A stretch of DNA of 64,000 bases from Coprobacillus sp. CAG:605 (GCA_000433255.1 HF998230.1:1-64000), one strand, 5' to 3'. Shown: positions 1-8,320, counted from the stretch's first letter. Notes: generated from the sequence alone by a model not told the origin. Translations and numbers: made by a program.

Positions 1-90
1 TTAAGAGAAAAAAATAGAAGCACCTATTCATTAAATAGGTGCTTCTTAGACATTCTGGACTGAGAAGCATCTAATCGCCAAATTAGATAC
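1..90. repeat. Direct repeat, copy 1 (second copy 279-365)
   Basis: Positions 1-45 are identical to 279-323. A second conserved block (ggactgagaagcatctaa) follows in both copies after a short unlike spacer. Each copy contains the stem GAAGCACCTATT/AATAGGTGCTTC and a run of A. Read on the minus strand this is a hairpin followed by a T-run. The repeat is best explained as two tandem copies of one small transcription unit. Confidence 0.85.
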
Positions 91-145
91 ATCTCTTTTT
101 ATATTATGTAAATAACCATAATATATACAATGAGATTTTCCTCTC
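8..145 (-). ncRNA. Candidate small RNA, tandem copy 1
   Basis: On the minus strand a -35 TTGATT (174-179) and a -10 TATAAT (152-157), 16 nt apart, predict a start near 145. The transcript would run about 138 nt and contain an ATCTAA/TTAGAT hairpin. It would end in a 12-bp hairpin (17-28 with 34-45) followed by seven T. No ribosome site with a sensible reading frame is visible. The family is not one I recognise. The tandem second copy with its own promoter and terminator is the strongest argument that it is real. Confidence 0.6.
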
Positions 146-283
146 ACTAACATTATATCATTTATTTTTGAAAAATCAACAAGAAAGTGCAATTTTTCTA
201 CAAAAATATATCTCATAGTCAACTGCACTAATTTGGCTTTAATCGCCAAGATTATAACAAATGGAAATAAATTTCTCGTTAAG

Positions 284-374
284 AGAAAAAAATAGAAGCA
301 CCTATTCATTAAATAGGTGCTTCAAAGCTTAAACCGGACTGAGAAGCATCTAACAACCCAAAATTAGATATCTC
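284..374 (-). ncRNA. Candidate small RNA, tandem copy 2
   Basis: On the minus strand a -35 TTGACT (403-408) and a -10 TATAAT (381-386), 16 nt apart, predict a start near 374 and a transcript of about 90 nt. It keeps the ATCTAA/TTAGAT hairpin, the block TGCTTCTCAGTCC and the same 12-bp terminator hairpin (295-306 with 312-323) as copy 1. It lacks about 50 nt of 5' sequence found in copy 1. Conservation of promoter, hairpin and terminator with variable spacers suggests selection on RNA structure. Confidence 0.6.
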
Positions 375-449
375 ATTAACATTATATTATTAATTTCTTA
401 AAAGTCAACAAGAAACGCAAATATTTCATAAAAATGCCTAATAAGCACA

Positions 450-474
450 ATAAAAACGAGCCTTCTTAGCTCGT
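450..474 (-). terminator. Rho-independent terminator after tRNA-Leu
   Basis: On the minus strand the stem ACGAGC/GCTCGT (456-461 with 469-474) is followed by TTTTTA. It lies 13 nt after the tRNA 3' end. Confidence 0.75.
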
Positions 475-486
475 GTCAATCAAACA

Positions 487-573
487 TGGTGCCTGTGGTG
501 GGACTCGAACCCACACGATATCGCTACCACTGGATTTTGAGTCCAGCGCGTCTACCAATTCCGCCACACAGGC
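487..573 (-). tRNA. tRNA-Leu (anticodon CAA)
   Basis: A complete 87-nt class II tRNA on the minus strand, from GCCTGTG to an encoded CCA. The anticodon stem CTGGA/TCCAG encloses the loop CTCAAAA, giving anticodon CAA for UUG leucine codons. The long variable arm and GGTTCGAGTCC T-arm fit leucine. A terminator follows directly. Confidence 0.97.
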
Positions 574-677
574 ATAACTAAATTATACCATACTTTTTTC
601 TATTTTAAAGAAAAAACTTGTATCTAAATATAAATAAGTGTTAGAATGAATATACTGCTTTAAGAAAGAGAGATTTT

Positions 678-1598
678 ATGAAACTAGAAAAAGAACAAGC
701 AATTAAAAATTTTATAAATAAACGTCCTAAATGCGATATCGCCTTTGGCTATGGCTCAGGAGTTTTTGCTCAAAAAGGCTACACCAGCACCGCCACTCCC
801 CAAATTGACCTTATTTTAGGTGTCGAAGACTTTAATGCTTGGCATCAAGAAAATATCAAAAACAACCCCGGTGATTACAGTGATACCCTAAGAAAAAATA
901 TCACATCTCCATTAGTTAAACTAGGTGTACCTATTGTATATCAAAATTATATCCAAGACCAAAACTACCAATTCAAAGTAGGAACCATCGAAACCAAAGC
1001 TATGCTAAATGATATCAAAACATATAGTTCTAACTTCTTTAATGGGCGTCTTCAAAAACCAGTGTATCTAATACAAAGTACCCCTGAATTTGACAAATTA
1101 ATTGAACGAAACCATGACTGGGGCTACGAACTAGCAACATTTCTAATGTCTAGTGATATCTACACCAAGAACCAACTTTATCAAACAATTTACAAGTTAT
1201 CCTATATTGGTCAGCTAAGAAACTTAGGCTTTGAAGATAAAAATAAATGCAAAAACACCCTAGACAATCAACAAGAACTATTTGATAACATGTACGCTAA
1301 ATACTTTGCTGGCACCACCAGCGGGTATTACCTAACAAGAGACATTAAAGACTCCCTAGTTCAACTACTTGACTTACCAATTCCTTATAGCAAAGAAACC
1401 CAAAAACTTATCAAAGACTGTATCTGGAACCCGGACGAACGAAAAATACTTTACCTAAGAAAAATGTTAATTGACTATTTAAAACAAATGAATAGAGATA
1501 CTGAAGCCATCCTTGCTGTAAAACAACTCTTACTAGATCCTAAGACATCCTTGACATACACTCTAAACAAAAGAAAAAAATATCTTAATTCTAAGTAA
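678..1598 (+). CDS. Tam41-like phosphatidate cytidylyltransferase (CDP-diacylglycerol synthase)
   Basis: 306 residues. The N-terminus has the signature of the mitochondrial Tam41/Mmp37 family: FGYGSGVF (23-30), GY (34-35), QIDLIL (42-47) and WH (55-56). These are the nucleotidyltransferase GSG loop and a metal-binding acidic strand. Tam41 makes CDP-diacylglycerol from phosphatidate and CTP, the precursor of phosphatidylglycerol and cardiolipin. It is a peripheral membrane enzyme unrelated to integral CdsA. The length fits the catalytic core. An AGAGAG site precedes the ATG. The family assignment is from motifs; enzymatic function in this organism is inferred. Confidence 0.85.
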   Translation: MKLEKEQAIKNFINKRPKCDIAFGYGSGVFAQKGYTSTATPQIDLILGVEDFNAWHQENIKNNPGDYSDTLRKNITSPLVKLGVPIVYQNYIQDQNYQFKVGTIETKAMLNDIKTYSSNFFNGRLQKPVYLIQSTPEFDKLIERNHDWGYELATFLMSSDIYTKNQLYQTIYKLSYIGQLRNLGFEDKNKCKNTLDNQQELFDNMYAKYFAGTTSGYYLTRDIKDSLVQLLDLPIPYSKETQKLIKDCIWNPDERKILYLRKMLIDYLKQMNRDTEAILAVKQLLLDPKTSLTYTLNKRKKYLNSK

Positions 1599-1636
1599 CC
1601 TTATGATATAATAAAAAATAGAAAGTAGTTGATATA

Positions 1637-1846
1637 ATGAACTTTGCTCAATATTGTATTTTATTACTAGCGTCTCTATTTGTAATAATTACTGTTATAA
1701 ATCTATCTAAAATGGTTGTGCTAATCACTAAAGAAACAAAAACTAACTCCCAAGAATTAGACGCTGGAATTAGAAATCTTCTCATTTCTGTTGGTCTTTT
1801 AAGTATTGCCTCTTTCATATATATAGTCTTGGTCTTTTTAGGCTAA
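1637..1846 (+). CDS. Small two-helix membrane protein
   Basis: 69 residues with two hydrophobic stretches, about residues 6-26 and 46-68, joined by a short polar loop with lysines. A TATAAT lies upstream near 1609. No family recognised. It sits between the Tam41-like gene and an HD-domain gene, all on the same strand. Confidence 0.6.
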   Translation: MNFAQYCILLLASLFVIITVINLSKMVVLITKETKTNSQELDAGIRNLLISVGLLSIASFIYIVLVFLG

Positions 1847-1899
1847 TTGAAAAATATATTAAATTGTAGTATACTTTAGAAGTCTTGAGGTGAAATATT

Positions 1900-2400
1900 A
1901 TGTCTTTATCCAAGAAAATGGAATTTGAGATAATTGTTGAAGATATATTAAATAATGATAAATTTAAAAGTTTAAGTAGGGAATTACATCATGGCATTAG
2001 TAGATATGAACATTCCCTTCGTGTTGCTAAATATAGTTATAATGTTGCTACAATACTTCATATGAAAGACTATAAAGAAATAACTAGGGCAGCTCTTTTA
2101 CATGATTTTTATGATGACGTTGATCTAGGAAACGATACTTCTTTCCAAAGATTATATACCCATCCTCATATGGCTATGGTAAATGCTAAAAAGTACTTTG
2201 AACTTAATGAGACCCAAGAAAACATAATTGAATCTCACATGTTTCCCATGTCTAAAACTTTACCTAAGTCTAAAGAAGCAGTTTTAGTATCTTTAATGGA
2301 TAAAAGTGCTGCAACATATGAAATGGCTCATTTTAAACTAGCTTTAAAACTAAGTATGTTATTAATATTTTTATACAACGTGATTACTATTGAAAAATAG
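1900..2400 (+). CDS. HD-domain phosphohydrolase-like protein
   Basis: 166 residues with a canonical HD pattern: H38 (YEHSLRVA), H68-D69 (ALLHDFYDD) and further histidines near 85-87 and 105. HD proteins are metal-dependent phosphohydrolases, often acting on nucleotides. This resembles short uncharacterised HD proteins of Bacilli; the substrate is unknown. The C-terminus becomes hydrophobic (MLLIFLYNV). The start follows a TTGAGGTGAAAT ribosome site. The stop lies 9 nt before tRNA-Arg. Confidence 0.75.
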   Translation: MSLSKKMEFEIIVEDILNNDKFKSLSRELHHGISRYEHSLRVAKYSYNVATILHMKDYKEITRAALLHDFYDDVDLGNDTSFQRLYTHPHMAMVNAKKYFELNETQENIIESHMFPMSKTLPKSKEAVLVSLMDKSAATYEMAHFKLALKLSMLLIFLYNVITIEK

Positions 2401-2408
2401 TACTTCCT

Positions 2409-2485
2409 GTCCTTGTAACTCAGTTGGATAGAGTACTCGCCTCCTAAGCAAGAAGCCGGCAGTTCGAATCTGCCCAAGGACACCA
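2409..2485 (+). tRNA. tRNA-Arg (anticodon CCT)
   Basis: A 77-nt tRNA beginning GTCCTTG and ending CAAGGAC-A-CCA, with the anticodon loop CTCCTAA (CCT, reading AGG). The anticodon stem has one C-A mismatch (CTCGC/GCAAG). The T-arm AGTTCGAATCT is normal and CCA is encoded. Confidence 0.95.
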
Positions 2486-2495
2486 TTAGAGCATT

Positions 2496-2519
2496 AAAGA
2501 CTTGATAAAAGTCTTTTTT
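2496..2519 (+). terminator. Terminator after tRNA-Arg
   Basis: The stem AAAGACTT/AAGTCTTT (2496-2503 with 2509-2516) with a short loop runs directly into T6. Confidence 0.8.
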
Positions 2520-2612
2520 CGTTATAATATAAATTTGTATAAAAAGGGAAAGACCTAACTTTCAACATCTAGAAGCTCGAGTATTATTTTACTTAAATGT
2601 AAGGAGAAAAAT

Positions 2613-3240
2613 ATGGAATTAATAGATATTGTATACCGCTATCTTAATCGCTATATTAATAGCGAGGAACTAGTGGAATTATTAGAAAATATAGATAAAA
2701 CTAAATTTAGCCCAAAAGAACAAGAAGACTTATCAAAAATTAATTAAAGAAAAAGAAAAAGTAAATGATAGTGGACCAAGATACTACGCTATGATAGATG
2801 TCCTATCCAATAACTCTTTATACAAAAAATATTATGATAATATGACTTTAGAAGAAATTCTTGCTTATATTACCCGATACATTTCTGTACCACTACCTCC
2901 AGACATTACTCAAGAAAGATTTGATAAATTAGTTCAAGTAGGTATTAAAGAAGATAAAAGAGAAGCCTTATGGCGTTTGGCTTTTAATTATTATGGACAT
3001 CATAAAGATTTTAGTGCTATCGCCAAGTATTTTATTGAAAAGAAAGACGCTTATTATTTAGTCGAGTTAATATGCGCTGTTAGGAATGATTTAGATATGG
3101 ATAATATAATTAATGAAGTAATTGAAACTCAAGATAGAAATTTCATTGTAGACTGCGCTAATCGGGCTAAGAAATTAAGTCTTTTTACCGAAGGGGAGAT
3201 AGCTGACTTAAAGAAGAGAGTAGAGAATATAATTAATTAA
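2613..3240 (+). pseudogene. Hypothetical protein, interrupted by a 1-nt frameshift
   Basis: A good start exists (AAGGAG then ATG at 2613), and the first frame reads MELIDIVYRYLNRY to a TAA at 2745-2747. The reading continues one nucleotide out of phase as LIKEKEKVNDSGPRYYAM and then about 149 more residues to 3240. An extra A in the A-run near 2735-2739 explains the shift. The joined product would be about 208 residues, helical and cytoplasmic, of no family I recognise. It could be a real pseudogene or a homopolymer sequencing error. Alternatively the downstream part could be made from the ATG at 2791. Confidence 0.65.
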
Positions 3241-3246
3241 ACTTAG

Positions 3247-3276
3247 AAAATTAGTTTTTACGACTAATTTTTTTTA
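3247..3276 (+). terminator. Terminator
   Basis: The stem AAATTAGT/ACTAATTT (3248-3255 with 3263-3270) is followed by a T-run. Confidence 0.7.
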
Positions 3277-3280
3277 AAAC

Positions 3281-3304
3281 AAAAAAACAGTTAAGTTCTA
3301 ACTG
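3281..3304 (-). terminator. Terminator of the XRE gene
   Basis: On the minus strand the stem CAGTTA/TAACTG (3299-3304 with 3288-3293) is followed by T7, six nt past the stop codon at 3310. Confidence 0.75.
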
Positions 3305-3309
3305 CCTTC

Positions 3310-3609
3310 TTAATGGTTCTTTTTATACAAAGTTTCTATCATCGTATTAACTGCTTCCTGGTCTTCTAAACAAAGTTCATAGTACTTAGCTACAATATCA
3401 TTTTCATTTATTAAACCTTCAACACTTGTTCCTAAAGCTTTTGCAATTTTTAAAGCCACGGGAAGCGAAGGGGTTCTTGTACTAGATTCATAGTACGTGA
3501 TACTTTGCTGTGAAATTCCAACCATTAAACTTAATTTAACTTGAGTAATGTTTCTTTTTTCTCTTATTTTTTGCATATTACTTAAATTTAATTTATCATT
3601 ATTAGCCAT
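3310..3609 (-). CDS. XRE-family transcriptional regulator
   Basis: 99 residues. A Cro/C1 helix-turn-helix spans about residues 14-66 (IREKRNITQVKLSLMVGIS, then TPSLPVALKIAKALG). The C-terminal third is acidic and helical (CLEDQEAVNTMIETLY) and may mediate dimerisation. It is transcribed divergently from the coiled-coil membrane protein at 3723, with about 110 nt between them, so regulation of that promoter is possible but only inferred. Confidence 0.88.
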   Translation of the reverse strand: MANNDKLNLSNMQKIREKRNITQVKLSLMVGISQQSITYYESSTRTPSLPVALKIAKALGTSVEGLINENDIVAKYYELCLEDQEAVNTMIETLYKKNH

Positions 3610-3722
3610 AAAATACCACCTATAGTTTTATTATGACTAAAAATTTGCTTTTTAGCTTTTACTAGGAGTGGTAATTTCAAAACAGATATGATATAATGTT
3701 CTAAAGAAAGGAGTAAGAGTTT

Positions 3723-4478
3723 GTGGAAAATACTAAATATTTAACAGAAGAAAGTTATGCCAAGACAAAAAAGAAGATTATTCGCATTTCATTAATCATA
3801 TTTGTTTTGGGACTTTTAATTGGCGGAGGTATTATTGCTACAGGAGTTATCAAACAAATTAAAACTACCAATCAAAATGAAACTAATTCTCAACTTTATA
3901 CTGAAAATAAAACTAAATTATCCAATGATTTAGCTGAAGAAAGAAAAAACGTCGAAGCATCTAAGAAGACATTAAAAGAAAAAGTAGACCAAGTTGAAGC
4001 ACAAATAAGCGAATTAAATCGAGTAAAATTTACAGGCTTTGACGACGCTTATTACGCTAGAGAAGCCCAAATCGAAGAATTAAAAAAGTCTATTGAAGAA
4101 GATAAAGAAAATATTGGAATAATAGAGCAATCATTAAAGCTTACTTGGTGTACCGAAGTAGCAAAAAACAATTCATATACATCAAAACACTGCGATTTGA
4201 AGGAACAATTAGATAATTTGAAGTATAGTGAAAATAATTTTGCTTTTGCAAATAGCTTTCCATTTTATATAATTGGAGCTTTCATTATAATTGCGTCAGT
4301 TATGATATCAATTCCAATTTATTTAACAGCAAAGGGTAGAGAAATAGCCGCCTTTGCAACCCAACAAGGTATGCCAGTCGCTAAAGAAACTATTGACGAA
4401 ATAACACCAACTGTCGCTAATGCTGCTGGAACCATAGCCAAGGAAATATCTAAAGGTATTAATAGTAATAAAGAGTAA
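3723..4478 (+). CDS. Two-TM membrane protein with coiled-coil domain
   Basis: 251 residues starting with GTG after a strong AAAGGAG. The first membrane helix is about 22-45 and the second about 178-202. The segment between them (50-165) is rich in K, E and heptad leucines, hence coiled coil. It contains two cysteines (WC and HC, about 141-160) that could form a disulfide if outside. The tail is short and cytoplasmic. A TATAAT lies upstream near 3692. Function unknown; an envelope sensor or scaffold is possible. Confidence 0.65.
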   Translation: MENTKYLTEESYAKTKKKIIRISLIIFVLGLLIGGGIIATGVIKQIKTTNQNETNSQLYTENKTKLSNDLAEERKNVEASKKTLKEKVDQVEAQISELNRVKFTGFDDAYYAREAQIEELKKSIEEDKENIGIIEQSLKLTWCTEVAKNNSYTSKHCDLKEQLDNLKYSENNFAFANSFPFYIIGAFIIIASVMISIPIYLTAKGREIAAFATQQGMPVAKETIDEITPTVANAAGTIAKEISKGINSNKE

Positions 4479-4503
4479 ATTTATTTTTAAGTTTACTTTT
4501 TTT
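4474..4503 (+). terminator. Terminator
   Basis: The stem AGTAAATTTA/TAAGTTTACT (4474-4483 with 4488-4497, one G-T pair) is followed by T6. Confidence 0.65.
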
Positions 4504-4540
4504 CTTTCTAACCAACACCCAATAAGAATAAACTTATACT

Positions 4541-5302
4541 ATGAAAGAATTAAAATCAATATTAATAATATTTCTAATCTACTTAGGATACATCTATATT
4601 CTAAATAAGAAAGAAAGTGATACCATGTTAGTTAATAACTCCCAAGAAGAATATCCCCAAATCGAAGTAATATCTGGTGAAAAAAACGTTATAGGGCGTT
4701 CCAAAAACGGCTATACAATATATCAAATAAACGGCCTAACATACGTTGATGATATCTTAATTGTTAACAAAACCTACAGTCTGCCACCAGACTACTACCC
4801 AAAAAACACTTTAGAAAATGCCCAAAATGTCATAAGTACATGTAACAAATGTCTAGATAAAACTGTTCTAAAAGCCTTCAACCAAATGCAAGCCGATGCT
4901 CAAAGTATCGGCCTTACCATCTACATTTCCTCCGGCTACCGCCCATATTTCTATCAAGAAAAACTATACCAAAACTACTGCCTCAAACATACCCAAGAAG
5001 AAGCTGATAAATTTTCTGCTCGTCCTGGCCACAGTGAACATCAAACCGGCCTGGCTTTCGACCTCAACACTATTAACGACAAATTTATAACCACCCCCGA
5101 AGGAAAATGGATAAATACCCAAGCTTATCTCTATGGTTTTATCATAAGATATCCTAAGAATAAAGAGACCGAAACCGGCTACAAATATGAGCCTTGGCAC
5201 CTAAGATACGTCGGCCAAACCCTTGCCACCAAACTCTACAACAATGGCACCTGGCAAACCCTCGAAGACTACTACGGCCTAGAAAGTACCTACCAAAACT
5301 AA
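4541..5302 (+). CDS. VanY-family D-alanyl-D-alanine carboxypeptidase
   Basis: 253 residues with an N-terminal membrane anchor (5-21). The peptidase M15B core shows SSGYRPYFYQ, then SEHQTGLAFDL with zinc ligands H167 and D174, and EPWHLRY with the catalytic Glu and third ligand near H220. The family removes the terminal D-alanine from peptidoglycan stem peptides at the outer membrane face. It supports the view that this lineage keeps a cell wall. The gene is C-rich at third positions compared with its neighbours (acc, ctc, ggc). No clear SD precedes the ATG. Confidence 0.92.
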   Translation: MKELKSILIIFLIYLGYIYILNKKESDTMLVNNSQEEYPQIEVISGEKNVIGRSKNGYTIYQINGLTYVDDILIVNKTYSLPPDYYPKNTLENAQNVISTCNKCLDKTVLKAFNQMQADAQSIGLTIYISSGYRPYFYQEKLYQNYCLKHTQEEADKFSARPGHSEHQTGLAFDLNTINDKFITTPEGKWINTQAYLYGFIIRYPKNKETETGYKYEPWHLRYVGQTLATKLYNNGTWQTLEDYYGLESTYQN

Positions 5303-5361
5303 ATAACCAACAAATTTTCTAAAACGTCTATAAATCAGATGTAAACACCACCACACTTACT

Positions 5362-5390
5362 TTGACTATCAACCATAAATCAACTATAAT
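5362..5390 (+). promoter_or_regulatory. Promoter of the phasin-like/UbiB/hydrolase operon
   Basis: TTGACT (5362-5367), 17-nt spacer, TATAAT (5385-5390). Start predicted near 5397, with AAGGAGAG close ahead of the ATG at 5416. Confidence 0.85.
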
Positions 5391-5415
5391 TTAATTATAA
5401 AAGGAGAGATTAAAA

Positions 5416-5736
5416 ATGAAAGAAGATTTAAAAAATATTATATTAATGGGCTTAGGAGCCATGTCTTTAACTAATGATAAAGCTCATGAACTAAAAGACG
5501 AATTATTAAAAAGAGGGAAGGACGCTTACGAAAAAGGCCGCGTTGCTAACGAAGAACTAAAACATAACATCGAAGATAAAATTAAAGAAAACGTAACCGT
5601 TGTTTATCAAACTAACGACCTAACTAATGAAGAATTAGCGACTAAAATTAAAAATATGAGTGCCGAAGATAAAAAAGAAATCTTAAACTTATTAAAAGAT
5701 AAAAAGGAAAACAATGGAAGCCAAAAGACTGAATGA
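5416..5736 (+). CDS. Phasin-like / PHA synthesis regulator-like small protein
   Basis: 106 residues, helical and highly charged. The N-terminus (LKNIILMGLGAMSLT) resembles the short phasin-like proteins commonly encoded just upstream of UbiB/AarF kinases in Firmicutes. The C-terminus ends in a KKEILNLLKDKKENN helix. It ends with TGA and overlaps the next start by 23 nt, so translation is probably coupled. No PHA synthase gene is present nearby, so storage granules should not be assumed. Confidence 0.6.
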   Translation: MKEDLKNIILMGLGAMSLTNDKAHELKDELLKRGKDAYEKGRVANEELKHNIEDKIKENVTVVYQTNDLTNEELATKIKNMSAEDKKEILNLLKDKKENNGSQKTE

Positions 5737-7264
5737 TATTATAGCTACAATTAATAAATATCATTTAGTAAAAGACCCTAGTCCTAAAAACTTACGTGAA
5801 GCTCTTGAAGAACTTGGGCCAACATATATTAAAATTGGACAAATAATGTCTTCTAGACCTGACTTAATGCCTAAAGAATACTGTGAAGAATTTAAAAAAC
5901 TCCGTAGTGATGTTAAGCCAATCAGTTATGACGAAGTAATTAAAATCTTAGATAAAGAGTATCACAATCAAACTTGGGACTACTTCAAAGAAATATCCAA
6001 AACCCCAATCGGCTCAGCCTCTATTGCTCAAACCCATAAAGCTATCCTTAAAACCGGTGAAGAAGTCGTAATCAAAATTGAACGTGAAAACATTTATGAT
6101 ATCATGACTCAAGATATTAAAGTCTTAAAAAGTGCTGTTCACTTATTTAAGTTAGATAAAATATTTTCTAACGTTCTAGATATCGATGCCTTCTTAGATG
6201 AAATGTATAACACTGCCTTAGAAGAAATGAACTTCATGTTAGAAGCTAGTCATATGAAAGAATTTGCTAGTAATCAAAAGGACATAAAGTACATTAAACC
6301 TATCAAAGTCTATGACGAATTCTGTACTAAAGAAGCTCTAGTCATGGAATATATTGGTGGTTTTAACATTAATGATTTACCAGCATTAAAAGCTAATGGC
6401 TACGATATCAACGAAATATCTTCTAAGTTAGCTAATAACTACATTAAACAAGCCCTAGATGATGGTTTCTTTCATGCTGACCCTCATTCGGCTAATATTA
6501 AAATATATGATGGTAAGATCACTTTCTTAGATTTTGGTATGATGGGCCGCCTAAGTGGCCGCAACCGAAACCTCTTAATTTCCTGCATCAGTGCCATCTT
6601 AAATGATAACTATAGTGAGGTCGCTCATATCCTAAATATCTTAAATACTAACAACAAACCAGTCGACTACATGCGTCTTAAATCTGACATCCAACAAGTA
6701 TTAGATAAAAACAAAACTACTGAGTTAAAAGATATTAACATCAAAAGCTTTGCTATGGATATGTTTACCATGTTAAACAAAGAAAAAATAATTTTACCTC
6801 GTGATATTTCTATGCTCATGCGTGGTATCGTAGTAATTGCCGGTCTCTTAGAAGAAATATCCCCCGAAATAAGTCTCATGGAAGTTTTAAAAAACTACTT
6901 CCGTCCCGAAGACTTAATTACAACAGATAGCGTTAAAAAATATGCCGCTTCCTTAGTAAAAAGCAGTGCTGATTTAATGCTAATTCCTAAAGAACTGCTC
7001 CAAACTCTAAAAGGTATCAACACTGGTGAACTACGTTTCAATATGGAAATGACTGACTCCAATGGTCAAATTTCTAAAATCGAAGAACTATTTCACTTAG
7101 GTATCATAACCACATTAGATGTTGCCTTTATAATTGGCATAAGTCTCATGACTCTAAGTAATAAAACTCATGAATTTTTATTTACTTTCTATATCCTAGG
7201 AGCTGTTATTTGTACTATATGGCTATTCTATAAAATGATTTTATCTAAATTAAGGAGAAAATAA
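5714..7264 (+). CDS. UbiB/AarF/ADCK-family atypical kinase
   Basis: 516 residues. Motifs run in family order: the KxGQ motif (IKIGQ, 39-43), the Ala-rich nucleotide loop (PIGSASIAQTH, about 97-107), VVIKIE, the catalytic loop FFHADPHSAN (family usually HADPHPGN) and LDFGMMG. Two membrane helices lie at the C-terminus (about 455-510). These proteins are ATPases or kinases that support isoprenoid-lipid (quinone) or membrane lipid homeostasis. No quinone genes are visible here, so the substrate in this organism is open. The gene overlaps both neighbours. Confidence 0.9.
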   Translation: MEAKRLNDIIATINKYHLVKDPSPKNLREALEELGPTYIKIGQIMSSRPDLMPKEYCEEFKKLRSDVKPISYDEVIKILDKEYHNQTWDYFKEISKTPIGSASIAQTHKAILKTGEEVVIKIERENIYDIMTQDIKVLKSAVHLFKLDKIFSNVLDIDAFLDEMYNTALEEMNFMLEASHMKEFASNQKDIKYIKPIKVYDEFCTKEALVMEYIGGFNINDLPALKANGYDINEISSKLANNYIKQALDDGFFHADPHSANIKIYDGKITFLDFGMMGRLSGRNRNLLISCISAILNDNYSEVAHILNILNTNNKPVDYMRLKSDIQQVLDKNKTTELKDINIKSFAMDMFTMLNKEKIILPRDISMLMRGIVVIAGLLEEISPEISLMEVLKNYFRPEDLITTDSVKKYAASLVKSSADLMLIPKELLQTLKGINTGELRFNMEMTDSNGQISKIEELFHLGIITTLDVAFIIGISLMTLSNKTHEFLFTFYILGAVICTIWLFYKMILSKLRRK

Positions 7265-8160
7265 TGAAGAAAAAACTACTTTTATCTAATTGCGATAATC
7301 TTAATCTAGAAGTCGTAATCATGGAACCTAAAGAAGAAGCTAAAGCTATTATTCAATTTTCACATGGTATGGCTGAACATAAAGAAAGATATTATCCTTT
7401 CATGAAGTACTTAGTATCTCATGGCTATATTTGTGCTATTCACGATCATCGTGGCCATGGTACCAGTATTAAAGAACTAACAGATTTAGGTTATTTCTAT
7501 ACTAAAGACTATAACTATATTGTTAATGACTTACATCAAGTAACCCAGTATTTAAAAGAAATTTATCCTGATAAAGACATTTATTTATTTAGTCATAGTA
7601 TGGGTACTTTAGTTTCTAGAATATATTTAAAAAAGAATGATATGGATATCAAAAGGTTAGTACTAAGTGGTCCACCAACATATAATAAACATGCCCATGC
7701 GGCTCTTATACTAGCTAACATTTCTAACATCTTTAAGGGTGGTAATTATCGTAATGAATTTTTAAATAAATTAACTTTCGGTACTTACAATAAGGACTAC
7801 GAAAAAGAAAACTCATGGTTAAGCACCAATGAAACCGAAGTAGAAAAATATAATACGAGTAAATATTGTGGGTATACTTTCACCACCAATGGTTTTATAA
7901 ACCTTTATAAATTAATGATTCAAGCTTTTAAAAAAAATTACCAAGTAAATAATCCAAATTTAAAGATATTTTTAATTGCTGGCAGCGACGACCCTGTTAT
8001 TCAAAGCAAAGAAAAATTTAATGAATTAAAAGAATTTCTATCTAAAATAGGTTATTCCAATATTAAAAGTAAATTATACAAAAATATGCGTCATGAAATA
8101 CTTAATGAAACTAACAATGAACTTGTTTATGAAGATGTCTTAAACTTTTTCGATAATTAA
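7264..8160 (+). CDS. Alpha/beta hydrolase, monoacylglycerol lipase-like
   Basis: 298 residues. FSHGMAEHKERY forms the oxyanion region, HDHRGHG follows, the nucleophile elbow is SHSMG (SxSxG type), the acid is in GSDDPVI and the histidine in MRHEIL. This is the Hydrolase_4 pattern of lysophospholipases and monoglyceride lipases. There is no signal peptide. The ATG shares one base with the UbiB-like stop (taatg), so it is the third gene of that operon. A membrane-lipid theme for the operon is inferred. Confidence 0.88.
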   Translation: MKKKLLLSNCDNLNLEVVIMEPKEEAKAIIQFSHGMAEHKERYYPFMKYLVSHGYICAIHDHRGHGTSIKELTDLGYFYTKDYNYIVNDLHQVTQYLKEIYPDKDIYLFSHSMGTLVSRIYLKKNDMDIKRLVLSGPPTYNKHAHAALILANISNIFKGGNYRNEFLNKLTFGTYNKDYEKENSWLSTNETEVEKYNTSKYCGYTFTTNGFINLYKLMIQAFKKNYQVNNPNLKIFLIAGSDDPVIQSKEKFNELKEFLSKIGYSNIKSKLYKNMRHEILNETNNELVYEDVLNFFDN

Positions 8161-8200
8161 TATTTACAAGCTTGCTATATTTATGATATAGTTTTGCTAT

Positions 8201-8274
8201 GCCGAATTAGTATAGTGGTAGAACAAATCCATGGTAAGGATTAGATGCAAGTTCGATTCTTGCATTCGGCACCA
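8201..8274 (+). tRNA. tRNA-Thr (anticodon GGT)
   Basis: A 74-nt tRNA, GCCGAAT to ATTCGGC-A-CCA. The stem AATCC/GGATT encloses the loop ATGGTAA, so the anticodon is GGT. The D-loop is short (AGTATAGTGGT). CCA is encoded. Confidence 0.95.
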
Positions 8275-8288
8275 TTTTGACCAAATAA

Positions 8289-8311
8289 ATCCCGCATTTG
8301 CGGGCTTTTTT
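8289..8311 (+). terminator. Terminator after tRNA-Thr
   Basis: CCCGC/GCGGG (8291-8295 with 8300-8304) followed by CT6. Confidence 0.85.
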
Positions 8312-8320
8312 GAATTTTAC

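Noticed and set aside
46..309. An 87-codon minus-strand frame at the window start
   Set aside because: It begins inside the terminator of one small RNA unit and runs through the promoter of the next. No ribosome site, no recognisable protein.
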